Shown: piece after piece, positions 7,214 to 16,089 of the stretch
Numbering within the stretch: the stretch's first letter is position 1
How the letters are laid out: each line of letters starts with the position of its first letter
NCBI RefSeq assembly: GCF_019704555.1
Contig: NZ_AP024745.1
Coordinates: 1,124,501 to 1,188,500, forward strand
Source: Actinoplanes sp. L3-i22
Lineage (GTDB): Bacteria; Actinomycetota; Actinomycetes; Mycobacteriales; Micromonosporaceae
Reading direction: 5' to 3'
DNA: 64,000 nucleotides
The notes under the pieces: generated by a model
Database searches by the model: none
Told to the model about the DNA's origin: nothing
What the model saw: only the letters and a program-made list of their open reading frames with translations
Program-made: the position numbers and the translations under genes

Positions 7214-8218
7214 TCAGCCCTGGTCGCTCGCCACCCGGGCGGTGGGGGACGGCTCCGGGGTGGCCGGGACGGCGTCGCGCATGCGGAGGAGGCCGGTCAG
7301 GGCCAGGGCGCCGCCCGTGGCGATCGTCGCGGCGATGCAGAGGCGGGCCGGCCAGCCCGGACCGGCGGCCGGCACGACCGCCGCCAGGAAGACGTCGGAG
7401 CTGCCGAAACCGGCGAACGCCGCCAGCACGAAACCGGACAGCGCCAGGTAGAACGGTGGGTGCTTCCACGCCGCCCCCAGGGCCAGCGCGCCGGTCACGA
7501 GCAGCACCCCGGACCAGCCCGCGCCGTCGAGACCGCGCATCACCGCGTACCCGAAAACTGACAGACCCGCGATGACCGCGAGTGGCGCGAGCAACCGTGC
7601 GCGGAAGCGGACCAGGGCCGTCAGAAGAAGGCCGGTCAGGGCCGCGCCGGCCCACCAGGCCCAGGTCACCGGCGGTGGCTCGTAGTCGAGCGTGCCCCGG
7701 ATCTCGAACACCCGGACCTGGTCGCGCAGCGGCACGGCCCACTCCCGCAGCCGATGCGCGTGATCAGGATCGGCCACCGCCTGGGGTGGACGGGTGGTGC
7801 CGAGCCAGTGCGCGCGCTGGTCGTGCCAGCGGATCGCATGGCCGGACGCGATCTTCTGCCAGGTGGGCGGGGCGGTGACGGCGGCGGTGAGCGGGACCGG
7901 GGTGTCGCCGGTCAGGGTCCGGTTCACGTACGCCGCGGGGGAGCTGATGTTCTGATAGACCCCGTCCGGGCGCAGCTCCAGGTACGGCTCGCCGGAGTAG
8001 CCGAGCACCTCGATCCGCCGCCCGGTGTCGTTGACCAGCTCGAGCCGCGCCCCGCCCTCGACGGTGCGCACGGTGAGGCCGCCCATTGGGCTGCTGATCC
8101 CGGTGACGACGGTCCGGTACGAGGTGACGTTCGCCCCCTCGCCGCCGTGCGCGAACGCGGCCGTGGCCGGGGCGAGAACCGCACCGGCCACGACGAGCGT
8201 CACGAGGAACCGCCTCAC
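7214..8218 (-). CDS. Secreted/membrane protein of copper-thiol operon, unknown function
   Basis: A 334-residue protein. Residues 1-25 are a signal peptide (RRFLVTLVVAGAVLAPATAAFAHGG). An extracytoplasmic beta-rich region of about 150 residues follows, with a YSGEPYLELRPDGVY motif and a WHDQRAHWLG segment. The C-terminal half has about five membrane helices. The GTG start at 8218 overlaps the stop of the DsbA-like gene (GTGA), so it is coupled to it. I recognise no catalytic motif. The context suggests a periplasmic/membrane partner in metal or disulfide handling. Confidence 0.75.
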   Translation of the reverse strand: MRRFLVTLVVAGAVLAPATAAFAHGGEGANVTSYRTVVTGISSPMGGLTVRTVEGGARLELVNDTGRRIEVLGYSGEPYLELRPDGVYQNISSPAAYVNRTLTGDTPVPLTAAVTAPPTWQKIASGHAIRWHDQRAHWLGTTRPPQAVADPDHAHRLREWAVPLRDQVRVFEIRGTLDYEPPPVTWAWWAGAALTGLLLTALVRFRARLLAPLAVIAGLSVFGYAVMRGLDGAGWSGVLLVTGALALGAAWKHPPFYLALSGFVLAAFAGFGSSDVFLAAVVPAAGPGWPARLCIAATIATGGALALTGLLRMRDAVPATPEPSPTARVASDQG

Positions 8219-8964
8219 CCGGCCGCCTTGTCGAGCGTCTGGATCAGCAGCGCGTCGGTGGGCAGGGTGTCGTTCGGCCCGACCAGCTGGGTTCCGTTGA
8301 TCACGATGGTCGGGGTGCCGGTGTAGCCGCGCGAGGAGAACGTCTCGGTCACCTTCGTCGCCCATGCCTTGTAAGTACCAGCGTTGACCGCGCTCGCGAA
8401 CTTGTCACTGGTCAACCCGACCGACTTCGCCAGCTCGATGATCTTGGCGTTGCTGAGCCCGTCGCTGTTCTCCGCGGGCTGGTTGGCGTAGAGCACGTCG
8501 TGCAGCTCGGTGAACTTGCCCTCCTCGGCGGCGGCCGCGGCGGCCCCGGCCGAGCGGGTCGAATACTCCGTCCCGTTCGAGGCGCGGTCCAGGATCGACA
8601 CCGGGTGGTACCGCAGGGTGATCTTGTTGGCGGTGCGGTACGTCTTGAGGGTGGCACCGCTCTGCTGCTCGAAATGGTTGCAGATCGGGCACATGAAGTC
8701 CTCGTACACATCGACGGTGACCGGCCCGGAGCCGACCGCGAACGCGGTGCCGTCGTCGACCGCCACACTCGGCGTGACCAGCGCCCCGGTGCTGTCGCTG
8801 TTTTGCTTGGACAGCGTGGCGTAGCCGATGAAGCCGGCGATCACCAGCACCACGACCACCGCCACCGACGTCCACAGGGTGATCGTGCGGCGCTTGTCCG
8901 CGGCCTTCTGCTGCTGGACGATCCGGCGGGCCAGCTCCGCCCGATCGCGACTTCCCTTGCTCAA
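8215..8964 (-). CDS. Membrane-anchored DsbA-like thioredoxin-fold protein
   Basis: A 249-residue protein with a basic cytoplasmic N terminus, one membrane helix (~30-52) and an extracytoplasmic DsbA-like domain. The active site is CPIC in YEDFMCPICNHFEQ, and the cis-Pro loop is in YTGTPTIVING. It should oxidise, reduce or isomerise disulfides outside the membrane. The start is TTG at 8964 (preceded by GGGGGAG and overlapping the upstream stop as TTGA), which gives the usual length; longer frames run into the upstream gene. It is the third gene of the sigma-MauE-DsbA operon. Confidence 0.88.
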   Translation of the reverse strand: MSKGSRDRAELARRIVQQQKAADKRRTITLWTSVAVVVVLVIAGFIGYATLSKQNSDSTGALVTPSVAVDDGTAFAVGSGPVTVDVYEDFMCPICNHFEQQSGATLKTYRTANKITLRYHPVSILDRASNGTEYSTRSAGAAAAAAEEGKFTELHDVLYANQPAENSDGLSNAKIIELAKSVGLTSDKFASAVNAGTYKAWATKVTETFSSRGYTGTPTIVINGTQLVGPNDTLPTDALLIQTLDKAAG

Positions 8965-9452
8965 GACGACTCCCCCATCAGCGCGCCATCGATCGAGAAC
9001 CGGGATCGCGGTCTCCACAACAGGATCCCGGAGAGTGCCAGGAAACCGAGGTCACGCAGGATGTCCAGCCCGTACTGCGTGTCGCGGCCGGCGCCCAGCT
9101 CGCCGCCGGAGCTGAAACATCCGCAGTCGATGCGCAGGCCCTTGTAGATCGCCCAGCTGATCCCGGCGATGAAGATCACCAGGAGCACGGCGGAGATCCC
9201 CGCGGTCAGCCGGGTGGACAGGCCGATCAGCAGCAGGAGACCGAGCGCGATCTCCAGGAACGGCTGGACCCCGCCGACGACCCGGGCCACGTCGTACGAC
9301 ATCAGCTGGTACGCCTTCACCGCGCGGGCGGACTCGGCCAGGTCACCGACCTTGGTGGCGCCCGCGATCAGCCAGACGGCGGCCAGGCCGAGCCGGGCCA
9401 GCGTGGAGATCCACGGCCAGACCGCCGGCCGCGCAGTGGTTTCCATGGTCAC
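8961..9452 (-). CDS. MauE/DoxX-family membrane protein
   Basis: A 163-residue protein with four membrane helices in the DoxX/MauE pattern (ARLGLAAVWLIAGATKV, EIALGLLLLIGLSTRL, AVLLVIFIAGISWAI, and a C-terminal helix). A conserved redox-type Cys pair occurs in RIDCGCFSS. Members with this CGC motif are typically paired with thioredoxin-fold proteins and are thought to pass electrons across the membrane, like DsbD/VKOR systems. That pairing holds here: the DsbA-like gene overlaps its stop. ATG at 9452 or at 9446 could be the start. Confidence 0.87.
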   Translation of the reverse strand: MTMETTARPAVWPWISTLARLGLAAVWLIAGATKVGDLAESARAVKAYQLMSYDVARVVGGVQPFLEIALGLLLLIGLSTRLTAGISAVLLVIFIAGISWAIYKGLRIDCGCFSSGGELGAGRDTQYGLDILRDLGFLALSGILLWRPRSRFSIDGALMGESS

Positions 9453-9513
9453 GCCTCGTTAGACGGAGTTGGTCGGCTGTCGGTTCCCGATCATCCACCG
9501 TCTCAGACAACTC

Positions 9514-10062
9514 TCAGCTCGCCTGGGCCTTCGACACAGCTGTGATCAACTCGTCGCGGGCCCGGGCGACCCGGGACCGGATCGTCCCGACCGGCACGTC
9601 CTCGACCTCGGCGGCCTCCGCGTATGACAACCCGAGCACCTGGGTCAGCACGAACGCCGTCCGCCGCTCGTCACTGAGCCGGCTCAGCAGGTCCGCGCTG
9701 CTCAACCGGTGCGCCGGGTCCGGCATCGGACCCTCGGTGGCGGCCTGCGCGGCGAGCCGGACGTCCAGCTTCCGCCGCCGGATCACGGCCCGCAGGTGAT
9801 CGGCGCAGGTGCGGCGGGCGATGCCGAGCAGCCACGTCCGTACCGTCGAACGCCCCTCGAAGGTGTCCAGCGCGCGGAACGCACGGAGGTACGTTTCCTG
9901 GGTGAGATCGTCCGCGGCGCCCGGATCGACCAGTGCGGCGGTGAACCGCCACACCTCGGTCTGGGTGGCGCGCACGAACCCGGCCTGCGCGACCGGGTCG
10001 CCGTCGCGGGCGGCCAGTGCCAGCGCGGTGGTCTCGTCCGTCTCCTGCTCACCAGCCGTCAC
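9514..10062 (-). CDS. ECF RNA polymerase sigma factor (SigC-like)
   Basis: A 182-residue sigma-70-family factor with region 2 (DDLTQETYLRAFRALDTFEGR, then VRTWLLGIARRTC) and region 4 (RTAFVLTQVLGLSYAEAAEVEDVPVGTIRSRVARAR). No anti-sigma gene follows; instead the downstream genes are MauE-like, DsbA-like and a membrane protein in the same orientation 61 bases on. Resemblance to mycobacterial SigC, and divergence from a CopCD gene, suggest a metal or thiol stress role. GTG at 10062 is eight bases after a TACGAT hexamer (10076-10071 on the minus strand), compatible with a leaderless start. Confidence 0.87.
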   Translation of the reverse strand: MTAGEQETDETTALALAARDGDPVAQAGFVRATQTEVWRFTAALVDPGAADDLTQETYLRAFRALDTFEGRSTVRTWLLGIARRTCADHLRAVIRRRKLDVRLAAQAATEGPMPDPAHRLSSADLLSRLSDERRTAFVLTQVLGLSYAEAAEVEDVPVGTIRSRVARARDELITAVSKAQAS

Positions 10063-10157
10063 GACTGGGCATCGTACGCGGTCCGGCCGGATCTGGAACC
10101 ATGCGTAGGCCGCGCGCGACCACCCGCACGTGGCCGAACGGATGGTGATCGGAGAAC

Positions 10158-11819
10158 ATGGCCGTCATGACCGTTGACCGACGCCGGGGAGCGACAGTCC
10201 TCCTCGGCCTGCTGATCGGCATGATCGGCGTGCTGTTCTCGGCCGGGCCGGCCAGCGCGCACGCCGCGCTGGTCAGCAGCGACCCGAATAACGGCAACAT
10301 CGTGCCGGACGCCCCCAACAAAGTGACGCTCACCTTCAGCGAGTCGGTGCAGCTGATCTCCGGCAAGATCCAGGTGCTCGCACCGGACAACAGCCGGGCC
10401 GACTCCGGCGACCCGACGGTGGACGGCAACACCGTGACGATCCCGCTGCGGTCCGGCGGCGCCCGGGGGACGTACCTGGTCACCTATCGGGTGATCTCGG
10501 CGGACAGTCACCCGGTGGCCGGCACGATCACGTATTCGGTCGGCGCGGCCTCGACGCCGCCGTCGGCGGACATCGGCGCCGAGACCCGGGTCGATCCGGT
10601 GGTCCGGGCACTCATCCCGGTGGGCAAATATCTGGGGTACGCGGGTCTGGTCCTGCTGGTCGGCCCGGTGCTGGTGCTGGCGCTGCTCTGGCCGCAGCGG
10701 CTGTCCCGCCGCGGCCCCGGCCGGCTGATCTGGACCGGCATCGGCCTGGTCGCCGGCAGCACCGTGCTCGCCATCTGGCTGCAGGCGCCGTACACGCTGG
10801 GCACCAGCCTCTTCGACGTCCGGGTCGGTGATCTGCGCGACGTGCTGGGCAGCACGTTCGGGGCGGTGATGCTGGTCCGGCTGGCGGTCGTGGTGGCCGC
10901 CGGGTTCCTGCTCCGGCCGCTGCTGGCCGACGGCGAGGGCGGGTCGAAGCTGGACCTGGCCCTGCTCGGCGTCCTGGGCGTGGCCGCGCTGGCCACCTGG
11001 CCGCTGACCGGGCACCCGACCGCGTCCCCGGTGGCCGGCGTCTCGGTGGTGCTGGACGCGCTGCACCTGGCCGCCATGTCGGTCTGGCTGGGCGGCCTGG
11101 TGATGCTGTTCGCGTTCCTGCTGCCCCGGGCGAACGCCCGCGAGCTGGGCGCGATCCTGCCGATCTGGTCCCGCTGGGCGTTCACCGCGGTGTCCGCGCT
11201 GATCTTCGCGGGCGTGGTCCAGGCGCTGATCGAGGTCTCCACGCTGAGCGGGCTGGTCAACAGCACGTACGGGCGTCTGATTCTGATCAAGGTGGCCCTG
11301 GCCGCGATCGTGATCGGGGTGGCCGCGTTCTCCCGCAAGCTGGTCAAGGACCGGGCCGCCGAGGAGTCGCCGCGCGCGCTGCGCCGGGTGGTGCTGGCCG
11401 AGCTCGGGATCACCGCGGTGGTGCTGGGCGTGACCGCCGCGCTGGTGCAGATCTCGCCGCCGCGCACCGCGGAGGCGGCGCAGACCACGACGACCGACAC
11501 CACGGTCACCCAGACGCTCACCGACAAGACGATGTCCTTGCAGGTGGACATCTATCCGGCCGCGGTCGGGAACAACTCGATGCACCTGTACGCGTACACC
11601 CCGGACAACAAGCCGCTGCCGGTCGTCGAGTGGAAGGCGACCGCGGCGCTGCCGGCCAAGGGCATCGAGCCGATCGAGATCCCGCTGCTGCGGATCACCG
11701 ATTTCCACGCGATCGGTGACATCGCGCTGCCGCAGGCGGGGGACTGGACGTTCAAGTTCACCGCGCGTACGTCCGACATCGATCAGAGCACCTTCACGAT
11801 GACGGCCAAGGTGCGCTGA
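10158..11819 (+). CDS. CopC-CopD fusion copper resistance/transport protein
   Basis: A 553-residue fusion. A signal peptide ends at SAHAALVSSDPNNG; the His after cleavage is the N-terminal copper ligand of CopC domains. The CopC beta sandwich runs to about residue 125, ending near SADSHPVAGTITYSVG, with the second conserved His in DSHPV. Eight or so membrane helices of a CopD domain follow (~150-430). A C-terminal extracytoplasmic beta domain (~435-553) resembles YtkA/FixH-like domains. It should bind copper outside the membrane and move it inward or buffer it. ATG at 10158 has GGAG six to seven bases upstream. A strong hairpin terminator follows. Confidence 0.93.
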   Translation: MAVMTVDRRRGATVLLGLLIGMIGVLFSAGPASAHAALVSSDPNNGNIVPDAPNKVTLTFSESVQLISGKIQVLAPDNSRADSGDPTVDGNTVTIPLRSGGARGTYLVTYRVISADSHPVAGTITYSVGAASTPPSADIGAETRVDPVVRALIPVGKYLGYAGLVLLVGPVLVLALLWPQRLSRRGPGRLIWTGIGLVAGSTVLAIWLQAPYTLGTSLFDVRVGDLRDVLGSTFGAVMLVRLAVVVAAGFLLRPLLADGEGGSKLDLALLGVLGVAALATWPLTGHPTASPVAGVSVVLDALHLAAMSVWLGGLVMLFAFLLPRANARELGAILPIWSRWAFTAVSALIFAGVVQALIEVSTLSGLVNSTYGRLILIKVALAAIVIGVAAFSRKLVKDRAAEESPRALRRVVLAELGITAVVLGVTAALVQISPPRTAEAAQTTTTDTTVTQTLTDKTMSLQVDIYPAAVGNNSMHLYAYTPDNKPLPVVEWKATAALPAKGIEPIEIPLLRITDFHAIGDIALPQAGDWTFKFTARTSDIDQSTFTMTAKVR

Positions 11820-11843
11820 CCGGTTCCGCCACCCCCTCGGCCA

Positions 11844-11875
11844 AAAGGCCCGATTCCGTACGGGATCGGGCCTTT
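11844..11875 (+). terminator. Terminator after copCD
   Basis: AAAGGCCCGATT and GATCGGGCCTTT form a 12-base stem with one imperfect pair around an eight-base loop, 25 bases past the copCD stop. The T-rich end fits an intrinsic terminator. The gap from here to 11972 shows no gene. Confidence 0.8.
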
Positions 11876-11972
11876 GCCGTATCTATTGAGGGCCGCCTGC
11901 TCGTTTGCCCATTTTGGGGTTATTTGCCTCGGTATGGTGCGCGCAGTGGGGCCCGAGAAGGGGGAATGAACG

Positions 11973-14900
11973 ATGCGGCTGATCCGGCCTGTCCTCGGCA
12001 TGCTGCTATTGGCGATCGGACTGCCCGCGTTGCTGGCCGGGGGGTGCCTGTGGGCTGCCCTGCGGCACCGCGACGCCGGCGGCGCGTTCAGCGCTGAGCT
12101 GCAGCGACTCAGTACACCGGGGTACGCGATCGTCATCCCGGACGTCGACCGCCTGCTCCGCGACGACGCCGCCTTCGCCCGGATCGGGGACACCGAGCTG
12201 CGGATCACCGCGCTCACCGGATCCGGCCCGGCCTTCGTCGGCCTGGCCCCGTCCGGCGCCGCCGCCGAGTATCTGCGTGACGTACCGCACACCGAGGTCA
12301 GCGGCGTCCAGGTCGGCACCGGTGAGCTGCCGATCGCCGCGACCCGGGTCGGCGGCGGCAGCGCGCTGCCCTCCGCCCCGGGCCTCCAGGACTTCTGGAC
12401 CCGGACCGGCGGCGGCGCGCTCCGCTGGAACCCCGGCGACCTCACCGGCCCGTACAGCCTGGTGATCATGAACGCCACCGGCGACCGCGGCATCCGCCTC
12501 AACGGCACCGTCGAGGCCCGCCCCGGCTGGCTCGACCCGGCCGCCTGGAGCCTGCTCTCGCTGGGTGCGCTCCTGCTGATCGGCGGTGTGATCGTGCTCA
12601 CCCTGCCGGGCCGGCGCCGCGACATCGTCTACGTCGTCGAGCCCAGCCAGGTCCCGGCCCTCATGCTGGCCATCGGCGCCCCGCTCCCGCGCCGCGCCAT
12701 CGAGGCGCCCCGGCTCGGCCCGGACGCCTACCTGGACGGGGACGCCGTCCCGGCCGCGCTCGCGGACGCGCTCGGCAACGTCTCCGGCCCGGACGCCTTC
12801 GGCCCGGGCGGGCTGCTCGGCTTCGGCGCGGGCCGCACCCGCGGCTTCGGTCGCGGCGGGGCCCATCGCCCGCGCACGCTGGCCGATTCCGATCCGATCC
12901 GCCCGCCGGCCCTGCCGCAGTTCGCCTGGCCGCCGAAGAACCCCGGGGGCACGGAAGGCGATTCCCTTCCGGTTTCCCCCATTTCTTCCGGTACGGCGTC
13001 AGACGGGGCCCGTTCCCCGGGTACGACGATGACGGTGCCGACCACGGAGATCCGGCCGAACACGCTCACTCCGGTGGTGCCCGGCGCCCTCCCGATCCCG
13101 CCCGCCACCGTCCACGACGACTCCGCGGACGTGGCCGGCACCAGCCCGGACACCTCGACACCCGGCAAGAAGGCCCCCGCATCGGCCGCCCGCGGCACGA
13201 AGGCCCCCGCATCGGACGCCCGCGGCACGAAGGCGGCCGCATCGGATACCCGCGGAGCCAAGGCCGCCGCGCCGGACACCCGTGACACGGAGGCTCCCGG
13301 CTCGGACGCTGCGGAATCGCAGGCGGCTGGTTCGGGTGTTTCCGCGCTCGGTGCCGGCAAGCAGGCGCCCGTTCCCGGGACGCCGTTGGGCCTGCTGGGG
13401 GAGTCCTCCGCGCTGGACGCCCAGCCGGCCGCGCGCCCGGGCCGCCGCCGGCTCTCGGCCCCCACCGACCTGCCGGAGTTCCAGGCGACCGCGGTGGGCG
13501 CCTGGGTGGCCCAGACCGCGCCGGAGCGAGCCCGCCAGACCGAAGCCCAAGCGGCGGCGGCCCTGGCCGAGGCGGCCCGCACCCGGGTCGGCAAGCTCAC
13601 CCCCGCCGACCAGCTCACCCGAACCCCCAAGCCCACCCCGGACCCCACCACCACCTCCGCCGCCTCCGCCGCCACCTCCGCCGCCACCTCCGCCGCCACC
13701 TCCGTCTCCGCCGAGGCCAAGGCGCCCGCCGACCCGGCCGTCTCCGCCGACGCGAAGGCACCCGCCGCCCCGGCCGCCTTCGCCGACGCCAAGGCGCCCG
13801 CTGAAGTCACCGCCTCTGCTTCCGCCTCTACTGACGCCAACCCGCGTGCCGAGGGCACCGGATCCGCCGAAGCAGACGGGTCCGCCGCGGCCGAGAAGCC
13901 CGAACAGGCGGGTCGGCAGCAGGCAAAGGGCGGCGTCGTCCGGCGGCGCAGCGTGTGGCCGGCCCCGGTACCGCGCCGGGTCGCCCTGCTCACCGGCCCG
14001 AGCGTCACCGACTGGACGGCCACCGGCCTGACCCGGATGGGCAGCAGCCGCCCGGCGCCCAAGACCGAACACCCCGAGACCCCCGGCCCGACCTCGCCGA
14101 CGCAGGCGGCCTCCGCTGCGCAGGTGAACCCCGCAGGGCAGGCGGGTTCCGCCGGGCAGGCGAGCCCTGCCGCGCAGGACAGTTCCGCGGCGACCGGGAA
14201 CGTCTCGGCTTCTCCGATGTCCGCCGCCCAGGGCGCCGCCCGGATCGCCGCGGCGTCCAGTGCCGGCAAAGTGATCGAAGAGCAGGGCACCACCAAGACC
14301 GCCGTGACCGAAACTGACCAGAAGCCGGTGCCGTCCCAGGCATCCGCGACCGTCTCCAAGGAACTGGTCATCCAGCACAAGCCGGCCGCCCCGGAGGAAT
14401 CCCCCAAGCCGCACCCGAAGCCCGGCCCCCAGCCCCGCCAGCCGAACAGCGAGGCCCCCGCTCAGCCTCTCGAAAAGGGCCCGGACCCGGAAGCACCTAC
14501 TCAGCCGATCGAGAAGAGCCCGGACCCCGAAGCGCCCACTCAGCCGATCGAGAAGAGCCCGGACCGCGAGGCACCGACTCAGCCGATCAAGAGCGGCCCG
14601 GAATCCGAGGCGGCTACGGAGAAGGAGAAGCGCGAGGAACCCAAGTCGCCGATCATCCCGTTCCCGACCCGGCAGCCCACCACCCCGTCCAAGCCGGTCC
14701 CGTCGGCTCGCACCGCCGAGATCACCCGGCCCTTCTCCGGCCCGACCGAGCCCCCGCGCCCGCCGGCCCAGGACGCCGAGCCCACTCGCCCGACGTCTGA
14801 GCCCGTCCACCCGACGGTCCAGGGCGTTGAGGCCACTCGTCCGTCGATTCACGAGGCCGAGGCTGCCGAACCTCCGATTCAGGAGGCCGAAGTCTCGCCC

Positions 14901-15950
14901 GCTTCGATCCGCGAGGCCGGGGCCACCGAGCCCCGAGCCGGCCACCGCGAACTGGAACCGGAAAAGCCCGAGATGTCCCAGTCGGCGGGCTCGGCCGGCA
15001 TGATCGGCCCGCCGCGCTCCCTGATGCCGAAGCAGCACGAGTCAAAGCGGTCCGACTCGAAGCGCCCCGAACTGAAGCGGTCCGACCCGAAGCAGCCGGA
15101 CCTCCCGCCCACTTCCGCCATCCAGGCCGAGCCCGCCAAGCCGGGCCAGCCTGCCGAGCTCAACCAGCCCGGCACGCCCGGCGAGCTCGGCCGGCCCGCC
15201 GACCAAGCGCCCGAACCCGACGCCGAGAAGCGCCCGTCGATGCACGCGACCGAAGCCGGCCCGGCAACCGAGCCCGCCCCGACCGAAGCCCCGGAGAACA
15301 CCCCGGAGTCCCAGGCGAAGTCCGCGACCAAGCCGGCCACCAAGCGCACCGACTCGAAACGAACCACCGAGCCGAACCGCCCACTCTCCCGCGCCCAGGA
15401 CCGCCTAAGCGGCACCACGGCCACCCGCCAGCCCGGTTCGGCAACCGCCCGCAAGGCCCCCGCCGCCTGGATAAAGGCCGCCGAGTCGGTAGCCGCCCGC
15501 GCCGCCACCCAGCCGGAGACCACCCAGCCGCCCACACCCGCGGTGGACGAAGCGACCCGCCAGTCCACCCCCGCGGCGGACCCGGTGATCCAGCGACCCA
15601 CCGCCACGACGGACGCGACGGTCGCACCGGACGTGGCCGGTGAAGCCGGTGGCACCGAGGCCACCCCGGTGCGGAAGCCCCGCCCCCGGACCGCCCGCTC
15701 AGCAGCGGACAAGTCCACGGCGAAACCTTCCACCCCGAAGGACGACCCGAAAGCGGCCGCCTCCGCCGACCCGGCCGCCGAGGAAGAGACGACCGCGTCG
15801 GGAACGACCAAGCCGTCCCCGCGAACGCCCAGCTACCGCGAGGAGGCCGCCGAACTCCTGGCCGCCGCCACCGACCGCAAACGCCGCCGCGCCCCGTCCA
15901 CCCGCACCACGTCCCGCACCCGCCCGAAGGAAACCCCGGACGAGACCTGA
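11973..15950 (+). CDS. Giant membrane protein with ~1000-residue disordered Pro/Ala/Glu-rich tail
   Basis: A 1325-residue protein. Residues 1-30 are a signal/membrane helix, residues ~35-185 an extracytoplasmic domain (DVDRLLRDDAAFARIGDTELRI, later MNATGDRGIRLNGTVEA), and a second membrane helix at ~192-212 ends at LPGRRRDIV. The rest is low-complexity: KAPASDARGTKA-type repeats (~395-440), SAATSAATSAATS (~565), a triple QPIEKSPD-type repeat (~830-865), then lysine/proline-rich sequence, ending in a basic helix AAELLAAATDRKRRR. By topology the tail is probably cytoplasmic. ATG at 11973 follows GGGGGAATGAACG. I do not recognise the family. Tail length and repeats suggest rapid evolution. Confidence 0.8.
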   Translation: MRLIRPVLGMLLLAIGLPALLAGGCLWAALRHRDAGGAFSAELQRLSTPGYAIVIPDVDRLLRDDAAFARIGDTELRITALTGSGPAFVGLAPSGAAAEYLRDVPHTEVSGVQVGTGELPIAATRVGGGSALPSAPGLQDFWTRTGGGALRWNPGDLTGPYSLVIMNATGDRGIRLNGTVEARPGWLDPAAWSLLSLGALLLIGGVIVLTLPGRRRDIVYVVEPSQVPALMLAIGAPLPRRAIEAPRLGPDAYLDGDAVPAALADALGNVSGPDAFGPGGLLGFGAGRTRGFGRGGAHRPRTLADSDPIRPPALPQFAWPPKNPGGTEGDSLPVSPISSGTASDGARSPGTTMTVPTTEIRPNTLTPVVPGALPIPPATVHDDSADVAGTSPDTSTPGKKAPASAARGTKAPASDARGTKAAASDTRGAKAAAPDTRDTEAPGSDAAESQAAGSGVSALGAGKQAPVPGTPLGLLGESSALDAQPAARPGRRRLSAPTDLPEFQATAVGAWVAQTAPERARQTEAQAAAALAEAARTRVGKLTPADQLTRTPKPTPDPTTTSAASAATSAATSAATSVSAEAKAPADPAVSADAKAPAAPAAFADAKAPAEVTASASASTDANPRAEGTGSAEADGSAAAEKPEQAGRQQAKGGVVRRRSVWPAPVPRRVALLTGPSVTDWTATGLTRMGSSRPAPKTEHPETPGPTSPTQAASAAQVNPAGQAGSAGQASPAAQDSSAATGNVSASPMSAAQGAARIAAASSAGKVIEEQGTTKTAVTETDQKPVPSQASATVSKELVIQHKPAAPEESPKPHPKPGPQPRQPNSEAPAQPLEKGPDPEAPTQPIEKSPDPEAPTQPIEKSPDREAPTQPIKSGPESEAATEKEKREEPKSPIIPFPTRQPTTPSKPVPSARTAEITRPFSGPTEPPRPPAQDAEPTRPTSEPVHPTVQGVEATRPSIHEAEAAEPPIQEAEVSPASIREAGATEPRAGHRELEPEKPEMSQSAGSAGMIGPPRSLMPKQHESKRSDSKRPELKRSDPKQPDLPPTSAIQAEPAKPGQPAELNQPGTPGELGRPADQAPEPDAEKRPSMHATEAGPATEPAPTEAPENTPESQAKSATKPATKRTDSKRTTEPNRPLSRAQDRLSGTTATRQPGSATARKAPAAWIKAAESVAARAATQPETTQPPTPAVDEATRQSTPAADPVIQRPTATTDATVAPDVAGEAGGTEATPVRKPRPRTARSAADKSTAKPSTPKDDPKAAASADPAAEEETTASGTTKPSPRTPSYREEAAELLAAATDRKRRRAPSTRTTSRTRPKETPDET

Positions 15951-15977
15951 CCGATCCGAACACGCGCACGAGAACCA

Positions 15978-16007
15978 CGAGGGCCGCCCCGATCGGGGCG
16001 GCCCTCG
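15978..16007. terminator. 30-bp perfect palindromic hairpin
   Basis: A 13-bp perfect stem (CGAGGGCCGCCCC) with a GATC loop lies 28 bases after the giant membrane protein gene. It has no clear T tract, but its position fits a transcription stop. Confidence 0.7.
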
Positions 16008-16089
16008 CCGCTTCCCCGGTAGCCCCAGAGCCACGCGGGAGCCGAATTGCGGACAGGAAGTGGCCGGAACGGGCTCTAGCGTTCAGAGC

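Noticed and set aside
12999..15038. Long antisense open frame (679 codons) opposite the giant membrane protein
   Set aside because: Gly/Arg/Leu-rich product without motifs; a shadow of GC-rich codon bias in the real gene.
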